A stretch of DNA of 64,000 bases from Micromonospora avicenniae (GTDB taxonomy: Bacteria; Actinomycetota; Actinomycetes; Mycobacteriales; Micromonosporaceae): NCBI RefSeq assembly GCF_900156065.1, contig NZ_FTNF01000002.1:1-64000 (forward strand). Direction: 5' to 3'. Numbering within the stretch: the stretch's first letter is position 1; each line of letters begins with the position of its first letter. The notes below the pieces were generated by a model, which had not been told where the DNA came from, made no database searches, and worked only from the letters and a program-made list of their open reading frames with translations. The position numbers and the translations under genes were made by a program. Shown here one piece after another: positions 34,477 through 42,665 of the stretch.

Positions 34477-35400
34477 TTATTTGACGGCGCCGGAGGTCAG
34501 GCCGGACTGGATCTGGCGCTGGAAGATCGCGTACACGATGATCATCGGCAGGATCGCGATGGTGAGGGCGGCGAAGAGTCCGGACCAGTCGGCCTCGTAA
34601 CCGGCGTTGACTGAAATGTCGGCGATGCCCTGGGTGAGCACCCACTTGTCCTTCGCGTTGGAGAGCAGCACCAACGGCAGCTGGTATTGCGCCCACTGGC
34701 CGATGACGTTGAAGATCGTGAGGCTGATCAGACCCGGCTTCGCCAGCGGCAGCATCACCTGGAAAAACAGCCGCGTGTGCGAACAACCGTCGATGATCCC
34801 CGCCTCGGCCACCGACGACGGCAGCGTCTTGAAGAACGCGGCCAGGAAGAAGATCGTGAACGGCAGCGAGTACGCGATGTAGACCAGCACCAACCCGGTG
34901 TGGGTGTTCAGCAGGCCGAGATTCTTCACCACGAAGAAGAGCGGCACCAGGGCCAGGAAGACCGGGAAGGCCAGACCGGAGACGAACAGGTAGTAGATCA
35001 CCCGGTTGCCCCAGAACTTGTACCTGGCCAGCACGTACGCCGCCATCGAACCGAACAGCATGGTGCCGAACGTGCTGAAGCCGACGACGATCACGCTGTT
35101 CAGGAAGTACCTGCCGACGTTCGCCTTGGTCCAGGCCCGAGCGTAGTTCTCCCAGCGCAGTTCCGCGGGCAGGGTCCACGGGCTGCTGAAGATCTCGGTG
35201 GTGTTCTTGAACGAGGCCAGGAACGTCCAGAGGATCGGCACGATCACGATCACCGCCCAGACGGCGAGCGCCACGTGACCGAGACCGGCGAGCAGTCGTA
35301 CCTCGGAAGGTCGGCCCTTCCCGCGCCGCCCGGCGCCGTTCCGGGTCCCGGTCTGGGGCAGCGCCGCCGGTGTCGGCGGCAGCGTCGACTGCGGGTTCAT
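34477..35400 (-). CDS. NgcG-type amino-sugar ABC permease (system 1)
   Basis: The 307-residue MalG-type permease has six helices and an EAA loop VAEAGIIDGCSHTRLFF near residue 205. The tail is FQRQIQSGLTSGAVK. It is the last gene of the murR-SIS-binding protein-permease operon; its ATG overlaps the stop of the MalF-type partner (ATGA). It belongs to the importer for N-acetylglucosamine or chitobiose suggested by the binding protein. It has a close paralogue at 40790-41698. Confidence 0.88.
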   Translation of the reverse strand: MNPQSTLPPTPAALPQTGTRNGAGRRGKGRPSEVRLLAGLGHVALAVWAVIVIVPILWTFLASFKNTTEIFSSPWTLPAELRWENYARAWTKANVGRYFLNSVIVVGFSTFGTMLFGSMAAYVLARYKFWGNRVIYYLFVSGLAFPVFLALVPLFFVVKNLGLLNTHTGLVLVYIAYSLPFTIFFLAAFFKTLPSSVAEAGIIDGCSHTRLFFQVMLPLAKPGLISLTIFNVIGQWAQYQLPLVLLSNAKDKWVLTQGIADISVNAGYEADWSGLFAALTIAILPMIIVYAIFQRQIQSGLTSGAVK

Positions 35401-36308
35401 CAGTACTCCACGCTTTCCCGCTTGCTGAGCCGCAGCGTCAGGGCCGCGAACGTGATGGTCAGGAAGAACAACGCCACGCCCATCGCCGAGGCGTAGCCGT
35501 ACTTCGAGTAGACGAAGGCGTTGCGGTAGATCTCCATCGCCAGGACGGTGGTGGCGCCGTCCGGGCCGCCACTGTCCACCGAGAGCACCGCCACGATGGC
35601 GAACGCGTCGAACGCGGCGATCCCGAGGTAGACCCAGGCGACCTGGAGGGTGTCCCAGAGCAGCGGCAGGGTGACCCGGAAGAAGAGCGTGACCCGGGTC
35701 GCGCCGTCCATCTCGGCGGCCTCGTAGATCTCGGCCGGGATGGACGCCATCCCGGCGGAGAAGAGCACCACGTAGAAGCCGACCGCCTGCCAGACCAGCA
35801 CCGCGAGGATCGACCAGAGCGCCAGGTTCGGCTTGATGAGGAACAGCACCGGATCGAAGCCGAGCTTCATCAGCACGCCGTTGATCAGGCCGGACTCGTT
35901 GGGCCGGTACACCATCTGGAACAGCACCGCGATGATCGCCACGGCCAGGACCTGGGGGAAGAAGAACACCACGCGGTAGAACTTCGACCCCCAGACCCCC
36001 TGGCGTTGGCCGCCGCTGCTCCGCCCGCCCACGTTGAGCAGGAAGGCGAAGAACAGCGCGATGGCAATGGTGATCAGCGGCAGGGCAAGGAGCAGTACGC
36101 CGTGGTGCTGGACCGCCTTCCAGAAGTTGCCGTCGTCCAGCAGCCTCCGGTAGTTGTCGAAGCCCACCCACTGTGGAGCCGACAGGCCCCGCCAGTTGGT
36201 CATCGAGATCTGGAACGCCTGCGCGTACGGCGCGATGACGAAAACGACGTACAGCGTGACCGGGACGAACAGGAACCCGATCACGAACGGATACTTGCCG
36301 TGCCGCAT
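35400..36308 (-). CDS. NgcF-type amino-sugar ABC permease (system 1)
   Basis: The 302-residue MalF-type permease starts MRHGKYPFVIGFLFVPVTLY. It has six helices and the EAA loop IYEAAEMDGATRVTLFF. It lies 16 bp after the binding-protein gene and overlaps the NgcG-type gene. Its N-terminus is almost identical to that of the second-system permease at 41695-42603 (MRHGKYP), showing common origin. The ATPase must come from elsewhere, as is usual for MsiK-dependent importers. Confidence 0.88.
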   Translation of the reverse strand: MRHGKYPFVIGFLFVPVTLYVVFVIAPYAQAFQISMTNWRGLSAPQWVGFDNYRRLLDDGNFWKAVQHHGVLLLALPLITIAIALFFAFLLNVGGRSSGGQRQGVWGSKFYRVVFFFPQVLAVAIIAVLFQMVYRPNESGLINGVLMKLGFDPVLFLIKPNLALWSILAVLVWQAVGFYVVLFSAGMASIPAEIYEAAEMDGATRVTLFFRVTLPLLWDTLQVAWVYLGIAAFDAFAIVAVLSVDSGGPDGATTVLAMEIYRNAFVYSKYGYASAMGVALFFLTITFAALTLRLSKRESVEY

Positions 36309-36324
36309 GACCCCTACGCTCCGA

Positions 36325-37773
36325 TCAGCGCTTGAACTTGGTGACGGAGGTGTCCTTCTTGATCGCGTCGGCGCGCTTCTGGATCCGCTCCGCGAACGCG
36401 TCCGCCTTGATCCGGCCGAACATCAGCTCGTTGGTGGCGGTCCGCGCCTCCGTGTCGAGCTCCTTGTACCAGTTGTCGAACATCATGTTGAACACGTTCG
36501 CGCCGGCCGCCTTGAGCGCGGCCTGAGAGCTGGCCACGCCGGGCGGGAACTCGTACCCCTCGCTGCCGGCCGGCACCACGGTGGCCGCGCCGACGGTCTC
36601 GGTGAAGCCCCGCGCGCCCGCCTTCGAGAGCATCTGCCGCATGTACTCCATCCCGCCGCGCGGGTTCTTGCTCTTGGCCGAGACGAAGTATCCCTCGCCA
36701 CCGGCCGCCCGGATAGCGTTGGCCGGCAGCTTGTCCGACGCGGTGAGGCTGGGTACCGGCATCAGCTGGTAGTTGAAGCCGGGCGGCGTGTCCTTCTTCT
36801 GCTCGTTCTCCAGCCAGTCCCCGGACGGGTAGAAGGCGAGCTTGCCCTGGTTCTGCCGGAGCTGCACATCGGTGTGCTTGAGCCCCTCGAAGCTCTTGTC
36901 CGAGTACTTGGCGCCGATCTCGGCCCACGCCTCGGCGGCCTGCAGGACGGCCTCCTGCTTCCAGGCGCCGTCCTCCAGGTTGTCGATGTTCTTCAGCACG
37001 TCGGGGCCGCCGATCTTCGCGGCCTGGGTGAGGATCACGTTCCACTGGTAGTAGGCCGCGTTCGCTCCGGCGTACCCGTACGGCGTGATGCCCTTGGCCT
37101 TGATCTGCTCGCAGAGCGCCTTGAACTGCTCCCAGTTGGTGGGCGCGGTCCAGCCGTTGTCCTTGAAGAGCTTCCCGGAGTACCAGATGCCGTAGACCGT
37201 CGAGACGTAGTACAGGACGAAGGGCTTGCGCCCGCCGTCGGCGGTGGTGAACATGCCCTGCTCGACGACGCCCGGGATGACGGTGTCGCGCACCTTCTTG
37301 TTCGGGTCGTCGACCGACGGCGCGTCCCAGAGCTCGGTGAGGTCCTGCAACTGGCCGTCGTTGACGAGCGCGCCGAAGTCGAGGAACTTCTCGCCCGAGT
37401 TGTTGACGAACTCCGGCGGGTTGCCCCCGGCGAACCGCGGCTGGAGCACGGTGGAGACCGCCTGGGTCGCCTGGTGCTTGATCTCGGACTTGGGGAACGC
37501 CTTCTTGTACAGCGGCTCGTGCACGTCGGTGGCGTACTTCTCGCCGTAGCCGCCGTTGAAGATGATCACCTCGATCGGCGCGTCCTCCTTGATGCCGAGC
37601 GGGTTGGTGGCGCTCTTGGTGCCGCCGGAGACCTGCTCGGTCTCCCCGTCGCCGCCACTGGTGGCGCAGGCACCGAGCAGGCCGACGGCGGGGACGGCCA
37701 GGCCGACGGCGGCGGCGCGACGCAGCACTGTCCGGCGGCTCAGGTCCACCGGGTTCTCGGGGGTAACGGACAT
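36325..37773 (-). CDS. ngcE: NgcE-type N-acetylglucosamine/chitobiose-binding lipoprotein (system 1)
   Basis: The 482-residue protein has a Tat-like lipoprotein leader: LSRRTVLRRAAAVG, then the lipobox LLGAC. The mature part contains PIEVIIFNGGYGEKY, TLQPRF-like TVLQPRFAGG, VYGIWYSGKLF and YFVSAKSKNPRGGMEYMRQML, which mark the NgcE family. Such proteins bind GlcNAc and N,N'-diacetylchitobiose outside the membrane. AAGGAGAG lies seven bases before the ATG at 37773. Context (MurR-like regulator, SIS protein, GlcNAc kinase) agrees with amino-sugar uptake. A second copy lies at 42666-44081. Confidence 0.88.
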   Translation of the reverse strand: MSVTPENPVDLSRRTVLRRAAAVGLAVPAVGLLGACATSGGDGETEQVSGGTKSATNPLGIKEDAPIEVIIFNGGYGEKYATDVHEPLYKKAFPKSEIKHQATQAVSTVLQPRFAGGNPPEFVNNSGEKFLDFGALVNDGQLQDLTELWDAPSVDDPNKKVRDTVIPGVVEQGMFTTADGGRKPFVLYYVSTVYGIWYSGKLFKDNGWTAPTNWEQFKALCEQIKAKGITPYGYAGANAAYYQWNVILTQAAKIGGPDVLKNIDNLEDGAWKQEAVLQAAEAWAEIGAKYSDKSFEGLKHTDVQLRQNQGKLAFYPSGDWLENEQKKDTPPGFNYQLMPVPSLTASDKLPANAIRAAGGEGYFVSAKSKNPRGGMEYMRQMLSKAGARGFTETVGAATVVPAGSEGYEFPPGVASSQAALKAAGANVFNMMFDNWYKELDTEARTATNELMFGRIKADAFAERIQKRADAIKKDTSVTKFKR

Positions 37774-37799
37774 CGTCGTCTCTCCTTGTGGGATTCGAG

Positions 37800-38549
37800 T
37801 CAGGCGGTGCGCCGGAGACGCCCGGCGTACCGCGACTCGAGGGCGAGGTTGTGCTCGTCCCCGCCGGGGACGTTGGCGGAGAGGTAGATAGGGGGTACCT
37901 CTCCGGCCTGGTGGAACCGTCGTACGACCTCCGCGGTCAGCAGCTGCGCCAGCAGCGCGGTGGTGACCGAGGAGACCGCACAGACCGCGCCACCGCCATC
38001 GAGCGGCAGCAGTGCGTCGCCGTACGGTGCGCCGTTGTCCAGCACGACGTCGGCGAGGTCGGCGAGCCGCCGGCCGGACGGATGCCGGGGTACGGCTCGC
38101 ACGGTGTGCTCTACCGAGGTGACCGCGATCAACGGATGACCGCGGTCGGTGACCAGCGTCGCGAGCTCGACGACCGAGCCGTTGATGCCGGACTGGGACG
38201 CCACCACGAACACGTCCCGCGGTTCGGGGGCCGCGAGCGCGTAGATCCGGTGGGCGATGGAGGGGTCGCGCTCCAGCTTCGGGTCGGCGAGCACGTCACG
38301 CGGGGCGTCGCCGTGCAGCACCAGGTCGTGCACCGAGAGCCGGTTGCTGGGGACCAGCCCGCCGGCCCGGGCCACGAGTTCGGCGGCGAACGCCTCGGAG
38401 TGGCCGGCGCCGAATGCCTGGAGCACTCCCCCGGCGCGCAGGCTGGCGGTGATCAGGTCGGCGGCCCGGCCGAGCCCGTCGGACTGGGTGTCGACGAGCC
38501 GGTCGAGCAGCGGGCGGACGGCGTTCGCGTACCCCTGGGCGCTGATCAT
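37800..38549 (-). CDS. SIS domain sugar-phosphate protein (UPF0309, NagS-like)
   Basis: The 249-residue protein is a single SIS (sugar isomerase) domain: LQAFGAGHSEAFAAELVARA near residue 42, VVASQSGINGSVVELA near 140 and AVTSVEHT. It is the UPF0309 group, distinct from the MurQ etherases. As I recall, a Streptomyces member (SCO4393, NagS) dehydrates N-acetylglucosamine-6-phosphate; whether this one does so is unproven. Its ATG overlaps the murR-like stop (ATGA) and it precedes the importer by 26 bp, so it should act on the phosphorylated sugar that the operon supplies. Confidence 0.75.
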   Translation of the reverse strand: MISAQGYANAVRPLLDRLVDTQSDGLGRAADLITASLRAGGVLQAFGAGHSEAFAAELVARAGGLVPSNRLSVHDLVLHGDAPRDVLADPKLERDPSIAHRIYALAAPEPRDVFVVASQSGINGSVVELATLVTDRGHPLIAVTSVEHTVRAVPRHPSGRRLADLADVVLDNGAPYGDALLPLDGGGAVCAVSSVTTALLAQLLTAEVVRRFHQAGEVPPIYLSANVPGGDEHNLALESRYAGRLRRTA

Positions 38550-39508
38550 GACGCGGCTCCCTTCGCGGCCTTGTGGCCGTCGACGGCCTGGGCGGTACGC
38601 CGGAAGGCCGCGTGGGCCCGGTCGTGGGTCCGCTGGGCCACCGCGATGTAGAGCAGGTCGAGCACGACCAGTTGCGGGTGCCGCGCGCTGAGCGCGTCCG
38701 GCCGGAACGTGGTCGCCTGGCTGGCGGTGACCAGGACGATGTCGGCCAGCTCGGCCAGCGGCGAGCGGGGAAAGCCGGTCAGCGCCACTGTGGTGGCGCC
38801 CCGGCTGCCCGCCTCGGCGAGCATCTCGATGGTCTCCCGGGTCTGCCCGGTGTGTGAGATGCCGAGCGCCACGTCGCCGGGGCGCAGCAGCGCGGCGCTG
38901 GCCAGGCCCTCGTGCACGTCGTTCCAGGCCCACGCCGCGACTCCGATGCGGTGCAGGCTGAACTGCATCTCCTCGCCGACCAGTGCGCTGCCGCTGGCAC
39001 CGAAGATGTTCACGCGGGACGCACCGGCGATCGCCACCGCGGCCCGCTCCACCTCGGCGAGGTCGAGCAGCGCGGCGGTGTCGTGCATGGCGCGGGTGTC
39101 CGCGGCGATCACCTGGTCGAGCACCCGGGTGAGCGGGTCGCCGGGCTGGATCTCCCGTCCGATGTCGACGGTCCAGCCGGCGGACCGCGCCCGCCCGGTC
39201 TCCGCCGCGATGCCCAGCCGCAGGTCGGCATAGCCTTCGAAGCCCATGGCGCGGCAGAACCGGGTGACGGTGGCCGGCGAGGTGCCGCTGCGCTCGGCCA
39301 GTTCCACGATCGTGGAACGGGCAGCGCTCTCGGGGTCGCTCAGCACGTGTTCGGCGACCCGGCGCAGCGCCCCGGTCAACTCGTCGAGTCCGGTGCGGAC
39401 CCGGGCGAGCACGCCATCGCTGGCGGCGGCGCGCGCGCCCCGTCGGTTGAACACGTCGGCGTCGACCACCGCGGTCCCCGCGGAGGTGTCCACCTCGTGA
39501 TCAACCAT
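38546..39508 (-). CDS. MurR/RpiR family transcriptional regulator
   Basis: The 320-residue protein has the RpiR helix-turn-helix (TIVELAERSGTSPATVTRFCRAMGFEGY, about 65-95) and a SIS sensor domain (NIFGASGSALVGEEM; DVALGISHTGQTRETIE; about 165-290) that binds a sugar phosphate. It is the first gene of the amino-sugar operon. The ATG at 39508 follows GAAAGGCG. The region upstream (39509-39698) also holds the divergent kinase promoter and two near-identical 14-bp repeats that are plausible binding sites. Confidence 0.87.
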   Translation of the reverse strand: MVDHEVDTSAGTAVVDADVFNRRGARAAASDGVLARVRTGLDELTGALRRVAEHVLSDPESAARSTIVELAERSGTSPATVTRFCRAMGFEGYADLRLGIAAETGRARSAGWTVDIGREIQPGDPLTRVLDQVIAADTRAMHDTAALLDLAEVERAAVAIAGASRVNIFGASGSALVGEEMQFSLHRIGVAAWAWNDVHEGLASAALLRPGDVALGISHTGQTRETIEMLAEAGSRGATTVALTGFPRSPLAELADIVLVTASQATTFRPDALSARHPQLVVLDLLYIAVAQRTHDRAHAAFRRTAQAVDGHKAAKGAAS

Positions 39509-39526
39509 GGGACGCCTTTCGAAAAG

Positions 39527-39612
39527 ACTGTTAACTGATAGTGGTAAAAGTTCTTACTGCGGGCCCCTCTGTGTCAAGACCGTGGGCGAAGTTTTCAAAC
39601 TGTTACCTGGTA
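39527..39612. promoter_or_regulatory. Direct repeats between divergent murR-like and kinase genes
   Basis: ACTGTTAACTGATA (39527-39540) recurs as ACTGTTACCTGGTA (39599-39612), 72 bp away and with two changes. Between them lies the imperfect palindrome GTAAAAGTTCTTAC (39544-39557), and a minus-strand TTGACA (39577-39572) is a possible -35 box. These are the best candidates for MurR-type operators controlling both directions. Confidence 0.5.
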
Positions 39613-39698
39613 CGCGCTCCCGGACGATGTCCGGCGCTTGCCCCACATCCCCCGGACGACCAGCATGAATGCGACGTCGATCAAGAGGTGGGATGCGG

Positions 39699-40688
39699 AT
39701 GTCCGGAACCGTCGTGGTGGGGCTCGACGTCGGAGGTACCTCCACCCGGGCCACCGCCCTCGGGCTGGACGGGCAACGCCTCGGCACCGGCCGGGCCGGC
39801 GGCGGCAACCCCACCAGCCATGGCGCCGAACGGGCCGCGGCCGAACTGCTGGCCGCGCTGCGCGGGGCGCTCGCGAACGTCGACCCGACCCGGGTGCGCG
39901 CCGGGGCGATCGGCCTGGCCGGGGCCGGCCGCCTGCTCGCCGATCCCGCCGGTCGGACGGCCTTCGACCGGGCCTGGCGCGACGCCGGGCTGCGCTGCCC
40001 GTACGCGGTGTACGGCGACGCGCTGGTCGCCTACGCCTCGGGCACCGCCGAACCGGACGGCACGGTGCTCATAGCCGGCACCGGCGCCATCGCCGCCGAG
40101 GTACGCGAACTGCGGCTGGACCGGGTCGCGGACGGACACGGCTGGCTGCTCGGCGACGCCGGCTCCGGGTTCTGGCTGGGCCGGGAGGCGGTCCGCCGGC
40201 TGCTGGCCGACCTGGACAGCGGTCACGCACCCGACGCGCTGGGTCGGCGACTGCTCACCGATCTGCTCGGCTCGGCCGAGGTGGCCCCCCGCGCCCGGGA
40301 CACCGTCGACGCGCTCATCCAGGTGGTGACCCGCCGCCCGCCGGTGGAACTGGCCCGGCTGGCACCGGCCGTCGTCGCCGCCGCGGTGGCGGGCGAACCG
40401 GCGGCGACCGGGCTGATCGCCGACGCCGCGAACCACTTGACCAACAGCGTGAGCCGGATCCGGCCGGCCGACGCCGCCAGCCCGCTCGTGCTCGGTGGCG
40501 GGCTGCTGACCGGGGACACCCCGCTCGCCGCCGCCGTCCGGGCCGAGGCCGCGCGGCGTTGGCCGCGGGCACCACTGTGCACGGCCGGCGACGGGGCCGC
40601 CGCCGCGGCCTGGCTCGCCGCCCGGGACCTGCCCGAGGTGGCCGACCCGGCCGCGCTGCACGCCCTCCTGGTCGCCCCGACGCCCTGA
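39699..40688 (+). CDS. N-acetylglucosamine kinase (BadF/BcrA ATPase family)
   Basis: The 329-residue ASKHA-fold kinase begins VVVGLDVGGTSTRATALG (phosphate-1 loop). It has AGAIGLAGAGR, then VLIAGTGAIAAEV (phosphate-2), GHGWLLGDAGSGFWLG with the sugar-binding Asp, and a late LVLGGGLL adenosine motif. This is the pattern of NagK-like kinases that phosphorylate imported GlcNAc at O6. ATG 39699 or 39693 may start it; AGAGG at 39684-39688 is better placed for 39699. It lies between the two importer clusters, divergent from the murR-like operon. It converges with the second importer. Confidence 0.83.
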   Translation: MSGTVVVGLDVGGTSTRATALGLDGQRLGTGRAGGGNPTSHGAERAAAELLAALRGALANVDPTRVRAGAIGLAGAGRLLADPAGRTAFDRAWRDAGLRCPYAVYGDALVAYASGTAEPDGTVLIAGTGAIAAEVRELRLDRVADGHGWLLGDAGSGFWLGREAVRRLLADLDSGHAPDALGRRLLTDLLGSAEVAPRARDTVDALIQVVTRRPPVELARLAPAVVAAAVAGEPAATGLIADAANHLTNSVSRIRPADAASPLVLGGGLLTGDTPLAAAVRAEAARRWPRAPLCTAGDGAAAAAWLAARDLPEVADPAALHALLVAPTP

Positions 40689-40789
40689 TCGCAAGCCCGG
40701 CGCAGGCCGGAGAGCGGATCGGATTCGGTCAACGTCGACCGGCTCCTGGCTGCGGCGTCACCGGCCGAGCCCGACGAGCGGGCCCGACG

Positions 40790-41698
40790 TCACTTGAGCT
40801 GACCGGCGGTGAGGCCGGACTGCACCTGACGCTGGAACAGCACGTAGACGACCAGCACCGGCAGGGTGGCGATGGTGAGACCAGCGAAGAGACCACTGTA
40901 ATCACCCTGGTAACCCTGGCTGACCGCCAACGCGGTGAGCCCCTGCGCCAGCACCCACTTCGAGTCGTCGCCCTGCATGAGCACCTGGGGCAGAATGAAC
41001 TGGTTCCACTGACTCAGGAAGTTGAAGATCGCGACGCTGATCATTCCCGGTCGCGCCATTGGCAGCATCACCCGGAAGAAGAGCCGGAAGTGACCGCACC
41101 CGTCGATCAGCGCCGCCTCCGCGACCGCGGTCGGCAGGGTCCGGAAGAACGCGGTCAGGAAGAAGACGGTGAACGGCAGCGAGTAGGCCGCGTACACCAG
41201 CACGAGACCCGTCCACGTGCCGAAGAGGCCGGCGTTGCGCACCACGAAGAAGAGGGGCACGAGAGCCAGGAAGACCGGGAACATCATCCCGCCGACGAAC
41301 AGGTAGTAGGCGACCTGCCGGCCGCGGAACTCGTACCGGGCGAAGACGTACGCGGCTGCGGCGCCCATCAGCATGGTCAGGGTGAGCGAGCCGGCCACCA
41401 CGATGGCGCTGTTCAGGAAGTAGCGGCCGATGTGCGCCTCGGTCCACGCCCGGGCCCAGTTGTCGAACCGCAACGCCCCGGGCAGCCCCCACGGGTCGGA
41501 CAGGATCTCCCCGTCGCTCTTGAACGAGCTGACGAACATCCACAGCAGCGGCAGTACGGTCAGCAGGCCCCAGAGCAGCAGGAAGCCGTGTGAGAAGACA
41601 TTGGCGGCGCCCGTCTCACGGCGCAGCCCACGCTTCCGCGGCACCCGCCGGTCGTCCGCGGCGGTGCCCTCGGACGCGGTCCTGTCGAGAATGGTCAC
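40790..41698 (-). CDS. NgcG-type amino-sugar ABC permease (system 2)
   Basis: The 302-residue MalG-type permease resembles system 1 (shared NARAWTEAHIGRYFLNS-like and FPVFLALVPLFFVV segments) with an EAA loop VAEAALIDGCGHFRLFF. It has about six helices and the tail FQRQVQSGLTAGQLK. The GTG at 41698 overlaps the stop of the MalF-type gene (GTGA). It forms the pore of the second NgcEFG importer. Confidence 0.88.
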   Translation of the reverse strand: MTILDRTASEGTAADDRRVPRKRGLRRETGAANVFSHGFLLLWGLLTVLPLLWMFVSSFKSDGEILSDPWGLPGALRFDNWARAWTEAHIGRYFLNSAIVVAGSLTLTMLMGAAAAYVFARYEFRGRQVAYYLFVGGMMFPVFLALVPLFFVVRNAGLFGTWTGLVLVYAAYSLPFTVFFLTAFFRTLPTAVAEAALIDGCGHFRLFFRVMLPMARPGMISVAIFNFLSQWNQFILPQVLMQGDDSKWVLAQGLTALAVSQGYQGDYSGLFAGLTIATLPVLVVYVLFQRQVQSGLTAGQLK

Positions 41699-42603
41699 GA
41701 GTACTCGATCCGATCACGCCGGGCGGCCCGCAGGGCCAGTACCGCCACCGACAGGGTCAGGAAGAACAGCACCACGCCGATCGCCGAGGCGTACCCGAAC
41801 TTGCTCTCACTGCCGAACGCCGTCTCGTACATCCGCAGGCCGATGACGTCGGACGAGAAGTTCGGCCCGCCGTTGGTCATCTGCTGGATCAGGATGAACC
41901 CGTCCAGCGCCGCGATGGCCAGGTAGATCCAGGCGACCTGCACGGTGTCCCAGAGCAGCGGGATGGTGACCCGGCGCAGGGTGGTCCAGCGGGACGCGCC
42001 GTCGAGCAGCACCGCCTCGTAGATGTCGCGCGGGATGGCCGACATGGCCGCGCCGAAGAGCACCACGTAGAAGCCCACGTTGGCCCAGACCATCACCGCC
42101 AGTACGCACCAGAAGGCCGTCCGGGGATCACCGAGCCAGGTCGGCGCGGGCAGGCCGACGGCGCGGAGAGTGCCGTTGAGCAGGCCGCTGTTGGGGTGGT
42201 AGACCTCCTTCCACAGCAGGGCGATGATGACCACCGAGAGCACCTGCGGGAAGAAATAGACCATCCGGTAGACCGCCGTGCCCCGGACCCCGGCCACCCC
42301 GGCCCGGCCCTTGCGGCCGCCCATGTTGAGCATGGTGGCGAAGAAGAGGCCCAGCCCGATCGTCAGCACCGGCACCACGGCGAGCAGCAGCGCGTTGTTC
42401 TTGAGCGCGTTCCACACCCGCCCGTCGTGCAGCAGCGTCTCGAAGTTGGCCAGCCCGACCGGGTCGGCCTCGGCCGAGTAGCCGAGCCAGTCGGTCGTCG
42501 AGATCTGGAAGGCCTGCAGGTACGGCGAGACGACGAAGACGAGGTACAGCAGCAGCGGCGGCACCAGGAACGTCAGGATCAGCGGGTACTTGCCATGTCT
42601 CAC
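41695..42603 (-). CDS. NgcF-type amino-sugar ABC permease (system 2)
   Basis: The 302-residue MalF-type permease starts VRHGKYPLILTFLVPPLLLY and has six helices with the EAA loop IYEAVLLDGASRWTTLR. It is clearly paralogous to 35400-36308. It lies 62 bp downstream of its binding-protein gene. Confidence 0.88.
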   Translation of the reverse strand: MRHGKYPLILTFLVPPLLLYLVFVVSPYLQAFQISTTDWLGYSAEADPVGLANFETLLHDGRVWNALKNNALLLAVVPVLTIGLGLFFATMLNMGGRKGRAGVAGVRGTAVYRMVYFFPQVLSVVIIALLWKEVYHPNSGLLNGTLRAVGLPAPTWLGDPRTAFWCVLAVMVWANVGFYVVLFGAAMSAIPRDIYEAVLLDGASRWTTLRRVTIPLLWDTVQVAWIYLAIAALDGFILIQQMTNGGPNFSSDVIGLRMYETAFGSESKFGYASAIGVVLFFLTLSVAVLALRAARRDRIEYS

Positions 42604-42665
42604 GAGTTGGACCTACTCCCGGAAGCGGTGACCGGTGGGGACCGGGCGTCCCCACCGGCCGGACG

